Shown piece after piece: positions 60,491-64,000 of a stretch of 64,000 nucleotides of DNA. Position 1 is the first letter of the stretch; every line of letters starts with the position of its first letter. The notes under the pieces were generated by a model. The model saw nothing but the letters and a program-made list of their open reading frames with translations, did no database searches and had not been told where the DNA came from. The stretch covers positions 7,249 to 71,248 of the forward strand of contig BCGQ01000004.1 of the NCBI GenBank assembly GCA_001599355.1, written 5' to 3'. This DNA is from Nakazawaea peltata. Lineage: Eukaryota; Ascomycota; Pichiomycetes; Alaninales; Pachysolenaceae. A program made the position numbers and the translations under genes.

Positions 60491-63400
60491 ATGTCAATGG
60501 AATATTGGACTAACGTGTTGTCTAGCCCAACACTCAGCGTGTTACCACACGATTTCCTCAAACCTTCCAATGGGCGTGTAGTGGAATCCACCTACTCATT
60601 TGAAGTGGCGGGAGCCGACTCCAAATCTCATACCGATTTCATCAGCGGATTAGCTCTGTTTGCTCTGTTAATCTACAGATTAACTGGAGATGATGACATT
60701 GTGATCTTCACCGATGATCAAGCCGGAGACGAGTTCATCGTAAGAACTACCGTCGACCCAACCTTGACGTTCAAACTGTTCGCCCAAATCATCGCCCAAC
60801 TGTACAATCAACTGTTATCAAATAGATTGCCCTTGAGTGAAATATTGGAAAAAATGGGCAAAGATCTGCCCCAACACCCTTACCGTTTGTCCTTCCAACA
60901 CGATAAAAAGAACAAAAACTTGCCCGCGCACAGTGACATGGCCATCTATGTCAGTGCCGTCTGCCCTTCTTATCAGATCCACTACAATTCTTTGTTGTAC
61001 AAATATGACAGATTGGTGATCATTGGGGAGCAATTGAACCGCTTTTTGGATCCTGCTAACCATGACTTGGTGTTGACCCATATTAACTTGGTGACTCCTT
61101 CTCAGAAACTGGCTTTGCCCGACCCAACTGTAGACTTGGAATTCTCTAATTATAGAGGGGCTATTCATGACATTTTCCATGAGAATGCTCAGAAATTCCC
61201 GGACAGAACCTGTGTTGTCGAGGCCAAATCGTTCTTGAACCCTGACTCGAAGGACAGAGTCTTCACTTACAAGCAGATCAACGAGTCTTCCAACGTAGTA
61301 GCTCATTATTTATGTCAAACTGGTATTAAGAGAGGAGACGTAGTCATGATTTATCTGTACCGTGGAGTCGACTTGATGATCGCCGTTATGGGTGTATTGA
61401 AACTGGGTGCCACATTCAGTGTCATTGACCCTCTGTATCCTCCTCTGAGACAGAACATCTACTTGAGTGTAGCTAAACCAAGAGGTCTTATTGTGATTGA
61501 GAAGCTGGGAATTTTAGATGATTTGGTATTGGATTATATTAAAGATGAGTTAGATGTAGTATCTACGATTCCAAAATTGAGAATTGAGGATGATGGTACT
61601 ATTGTAGGTGGATCTACCGAAAGCTCTGGCGATATCCTTGCTCCATACTATGAATTGAAATCCCAAAAGACTGGTGTCATTGTCGGCCCAGACTCCAATC
61701 CAACTCTTTCCTTCACTTCAGGTTCCGAAGGTATTCCAAAAGGTGTCCTCGGTAGACACTTCTCTCTTCTGTACTACTTCCCATGGATGGCCAAGACATT
61801 CGGACTCTCGGAGAATGACAAATTCACCATGTTAAGTGGTATTGCTCACGATCCAATCCAAAGAGATATGTTCACCCCATTATTCTTGGGTCTGCAATTG
61901 TTGGTTCCTACTCTGGATGATATTGGAACTCCAGGACGTTTGGCCGAGTGGATGGACGAATATGGTGCTACTGTCACCCATTTGACTCCTCTGATGGGTC
62001 AATTATTGAGTGCCCAACTGACTCATGAGATCCCTTCTTTGCACCATCTGTTCTTTGTAGGTGATATCTTGACCAAGAGAGACTGTCTTCGTTTACAAAC
62101 TTTGGCCAAGAACGTGTTCATCGTCAACATGTATGGAACCACCGAGACTCAGCGTGCTGTCTCATACTTTGAAGTCAAGTCCAGAGCTGCTGACTCGTCT
62201 TTCTTGGAATCTTTGAAAGACGTCATGCCAGCCGGTAAAGGTATGTTGAATGTCCAATTGCTTGTGGTTAACAGACATGACAGAACCCAGACTTGTGGTG
62301 TAGGAGAAGTTGGTGAGATCTACGTCAGAGCCGGAGGTTTGCTGGAAGGATACCGTGGATTGCCTGACTTGAACGAGCAAAAATTCATCAAGAATTGGTA
62401 CGTCGACAACGCCCAATGGGTCCTGAAGGACAAAGCTTTGGACAACCAAGATGCTCCTTGGAGAGAAGTCTGGTTAGGCCCAAGAGACAGATTGTATAGA
62501 ACTGGAGATTTGGGTAGATATTTGCCAGACGGAAACTGTGAATGCTCAGGTAGAGCTGATGACCAAGTCAAGATCCGTGGATTCAGAATTGAATTGGGAG
62601 AGATCGACACCCATTTGTCCCAACATTCTGCCGTTAGAGAGAATGTCACTTTAGTTAGACGTGATAAGAATGAGGAACCTACTTTGATTTCTTATATTGT
62701 GATCAAGAGTGAGGCAGAGATTGCTCTGGCTACTTCTGGAGCTGCTTCTGCTGCTTCTCCTGACTCTCCTTCAGTTGATGCTGACCCAATCGTTCACGGT
62801 CTTGTCCAATACAGAGAGCTTATCAAAGACATCAAACTGTACCTTAAGACCAAGTTGGCTTCTTATCTGGTACCAACTATCATTGTTCCTCTTAAGAAGT
62901 TACCTTTGAATCCTAACGGTAAGATCGATAAGCCAAAATTACCGTTCCCAGATACTGCTCAATTGGCTGCAGTTCTGAGATTGACCCAATCTCAATCTCG
63001 TTCCGACGACAAGCCTGAGCAACTCACTGCTACTGAGCTGCTGGTCCAACAATTATGGACTGAGATCTTGCCTAATGCTCCGGCTTTGGTCAAGACCGAC
63101 TCTTTCTTCGACGTTGGAGGTCATTCCATTCTTGCTACTCGTATGATCTTCGAGATCAGAAAACTGATGACCGTTGCCTTGCCATTGAACCTGGTCTTCA
63201 AACATCCAACTATTGAGAAGTTTGCTGCCGAGATCGACCGTTTGAAATCCGAGGATGAAGTCGAGTTGGCCGGCTCTGCTAACACTCAGCTGGAAGAAGA
63301 GGAAGATTCCAATGCTATCGACTATTTCGAAGATGCCAAACACTTGGTCGAAACTCTGTTGCTGTCCAAGTATTTGAGCAGAGAATCTGTTGGTCAAGAT

Positions 63401-64000
63401 GAAGATCTCACCTTCTTCGTCACCGGTGTCACTGGTTTCCTCGGTTCTTACATTGTCCGTGATATCTTGAGTAGATCCAATGCTAACTATAAGATCTATG
63501 CCCACGTTCGTGCTAGTTCCAAGGAGCTGGGTCTTGAGAGAATCAGAAAGGCCGGTAAGGTCTACGGAGTCTGGGATGAATCCTACCTGGAGAAGATTGA
63601 GGTTGTCCTTGGAGATTTGAGTAAACGGAGATTCGGAATGGAAGAAGGTTCCAGTGTCTGGTCCTCTTTGTGTGACAACGTAGACGTTGTCATTCATAAC
63701 GGTGCCCTCGTCCACTGGGTTTACCCATACCATAAATTGAGAGATCTGAACGTTCTCAGTACCATCAACGTGATGGAATTGTGTTCCCAAGGTAAACTGA
63801 AGATCTTCAACTTTGTCTCGTCCACTTCCACCATCGATACCGACCATTACGTCGAGTTGAGTGACAAGATCTTACTGAGTAGCAGCAATGGAGCTGGTAT
63901 TCCTGAATCTGATGATTTACTCGGCTCTAGTTCAGGTCTTGGTACTGGATACGGTCAAAGTAAATGGAGTGCCGAGTACATCATTCGTCACCTGCTGAAA
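60491..64000 (+). CDS. LYS2: Alpha-aminoadipate reductase, 3' end outside window
   Basis: The frame is open from ATG 60491 to the window end, 1170 codons of the usual about 1390. An adenylation domain has [13 protein letters not shown] at about residue 407, [15 protein letters not shown] and [14 protein letters not shown] carrier domain has [15 protein letters not shown] (phosphopantetheine Ser at about 878). The reductase domain starts with [15 protein letters not shown] at about 977. The enzyme reduces 2-aminoadipate to its semialdehyde in lysine synthesis and needs Lys5. CTG at 61892, 61991 and 62048 face Ala in S. cerevisiae (FLGAQL, TPAMGQ, HHAFFVGD). Confidence 0.98.
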   Translation, partial: MSMEYWTNVLSSPTLSVLPHDFLKPSNGRVVESTYSFEVAGADSKSHTDFISGLALFALLIYRLTGDDDIVIFTDDQAGDEFIVRTTVDPTLTFKLFAQIIAQLYNQLLSNRLPLSEILEKMGKDLPQHPYRLSFQHDKKNKNLPAHSDMAIYVSAVCPSYQIHYNSLLYKYDRLVIIGEQLNRFLDPANHDLVLTHINLVTPSQKLALPDPTVDLEFSNYRGAIHDIFHENAQKFPDRTCVVEAKSFLNPDSKDRVFTYKQINESSNVVAHYLCQTGIKRGDVVMIYLYRGVDLMIAVMGVLKLGATFSVIDPLYPPLRQNIYLSVAKPRGLIVIEKLGILDDLVLDYIKDELDVVSTIPKLRIEDDGTIVGGSTESSGDILAPYYELKSQKTGVIVGPDSNPTLSFTSGSEGIPKGVLGRHFSLLYYFPWMAKTFGLSENDKFTMLSGIAHDPIQRDMFTPLFLGLQLLVPTLDDIGTPGRLAEWMDEYGATVTHLTPLMGQLLSAQLTHEIPSLHHLFFVGDILTKRDCLRLQTLAKNVFIVNMYGTTETQRAVSYFEVKSRAADSSFLESLKDVMPAGKGMLNVQLLVVNRHDRTQTCGVGEVGEIYVRAGGLLEGYRGLPDLNEQKFIKNWYVDNAQWVLKDKALDNQDAPWREVWLGPRDRLYRTGDLGRYLPDGNCECSGRADDQVKIRGFRIELGEIDTHLSQHSAVRENVTLVRRDKNEEPTLISYIVIKSEAEIALATSGAASAASPDSPSVDADPIVHGLVQYRELIKDIKLYLKTKLASYLVPTIIVPLKKLPLNPNGKIDKPKLPFPDTAQLAAVLRLTQSQSRSDDKPEQLTATELLVQQLWTEILPNAPALVKTDSFFDVGGHSILATRMIFEIRKLMTVALPLNLVFKHPTIEKFAAEIDRLKSEDEVELAGSANTQLEEEEDSNAIDYFEDAKHLVETLLLSKYLSRESVGQDEDLTFFVTGVTGFLGSYIVRDILSRSNANYKIYAHVRASSKELGLERIRKAGKVYGVWDESYLEKIEVVLGDLSKRRFGMEEGSSVWSSLCDNVDVVIHNGALVHWVYPYHKLRDLNVLSTINVMELCSQGKLKIFNFVSSTSTIDTDHYVELSDKILLSSSNGAGIPESDDLLGSSSGLGTGYGQSKWSAEYIIRHLLK

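Noticed and set aside
1-64000. CUG as serine (CTG clade)
   Set aside because: The conserved residue at the CTG positions I checked is Ala in most cases, and Ser does not fit motifs such as PTRELA, SHQAA or AHIDAGKTT.

Overview
The window is nuclear DNA of a budding yeast (Saccharomycotina). It holds about 29 protein genes and one tRNA gene, nearly all orthologous to named S. cerevisiae genes. Introns are few and short, with yeast TACTAAC-type branch sites. The most important result concerns the genetic code: CTG codons do not behave as leucine. In at least fifteen genes they fall on positions where the protein family has alanine, for example PY-A-RQD of PRPP synthetase, A-HIDAGKTT of EF-G-type GTPases, PTREL-A of DEAD-box helicases, SHQ-AA-Q of prephenate dehydratase and RY-A-SLYF of AP-1 sigma. 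In the giant adhesin, CTG and GCT alternate at the same repeat position. This is the signature of the CUG-Ala clade (Pachysolen, Nakazawaea, Peterozyma). The genus cannot be fixed from this window. The tRNA that decodes CUG is not here; the one tRNA present is tRNA-Gln(CUG), which reads CAG. Wherever I mention CTG below, standard-code translations show Leu and the organism most probably inserts Ala.

Layout. 1-5.2 kb: the 5' part of a PA14/GLEYA flocculin gene (cut by the window edge), a WRKY-GCM1 zinc-finger protein and a small protein with a RAD51AP1-like C-terminal motif. 6.4-14.5 kb: PDX3 (spliced), two divergent WrbA-type flavodoxin genes (YCP4-like and PST2-like) with Yap1-type sites between them, a METTL16-type U6 snRNA methyltransferase, MIX14, ZIM17, PSF1 and WPL1/RAD61. 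14.5-21.8 kb: DBP7, RPC37, GCN3 and MEF2. 22.3-31 kb: a xanthine dioxygenase (XanA type), then a giant Ser/Thr-rich GPI adhesin containing an assembly gap. 31-43.5 kb: DCC1, BUD3, ATP11, PHA2, HRT1 (spliced), MED7 and RFA2 (spliced). 43.5-60 kb: IRC20, YEF3, tRNA-Gln, a PRS2/PRS4-type gene, APS1, PYP1, SSP120 and a YNL011C-like gene. The right edge cuts LYS2, which is open from 60491 to the end.

Several adjacencies match S. cerevisiae: DBP7-RPC37-GCN3, DCC1-BUD3, PSF1-RAD61, ATP11-PHA2, HRT1-MED7, and PST2 close to MIX14. This supports the assignments. Promoters carry recognisable yeast elements: PAC/RRPE at DBP7-RPC37 and MEF2, MCB (ACGCG) at the replication and cohesion genes PSF1/WPL1, DCC1 and RFA2, TGAGTCA (Gcn4) upstream of LYS2, and CGG-N6-CCG plus GATAAG at the xanthine dioxygenase gene. 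I saw no transposons, retroelements, rRNA genes or CRISPR arrays.
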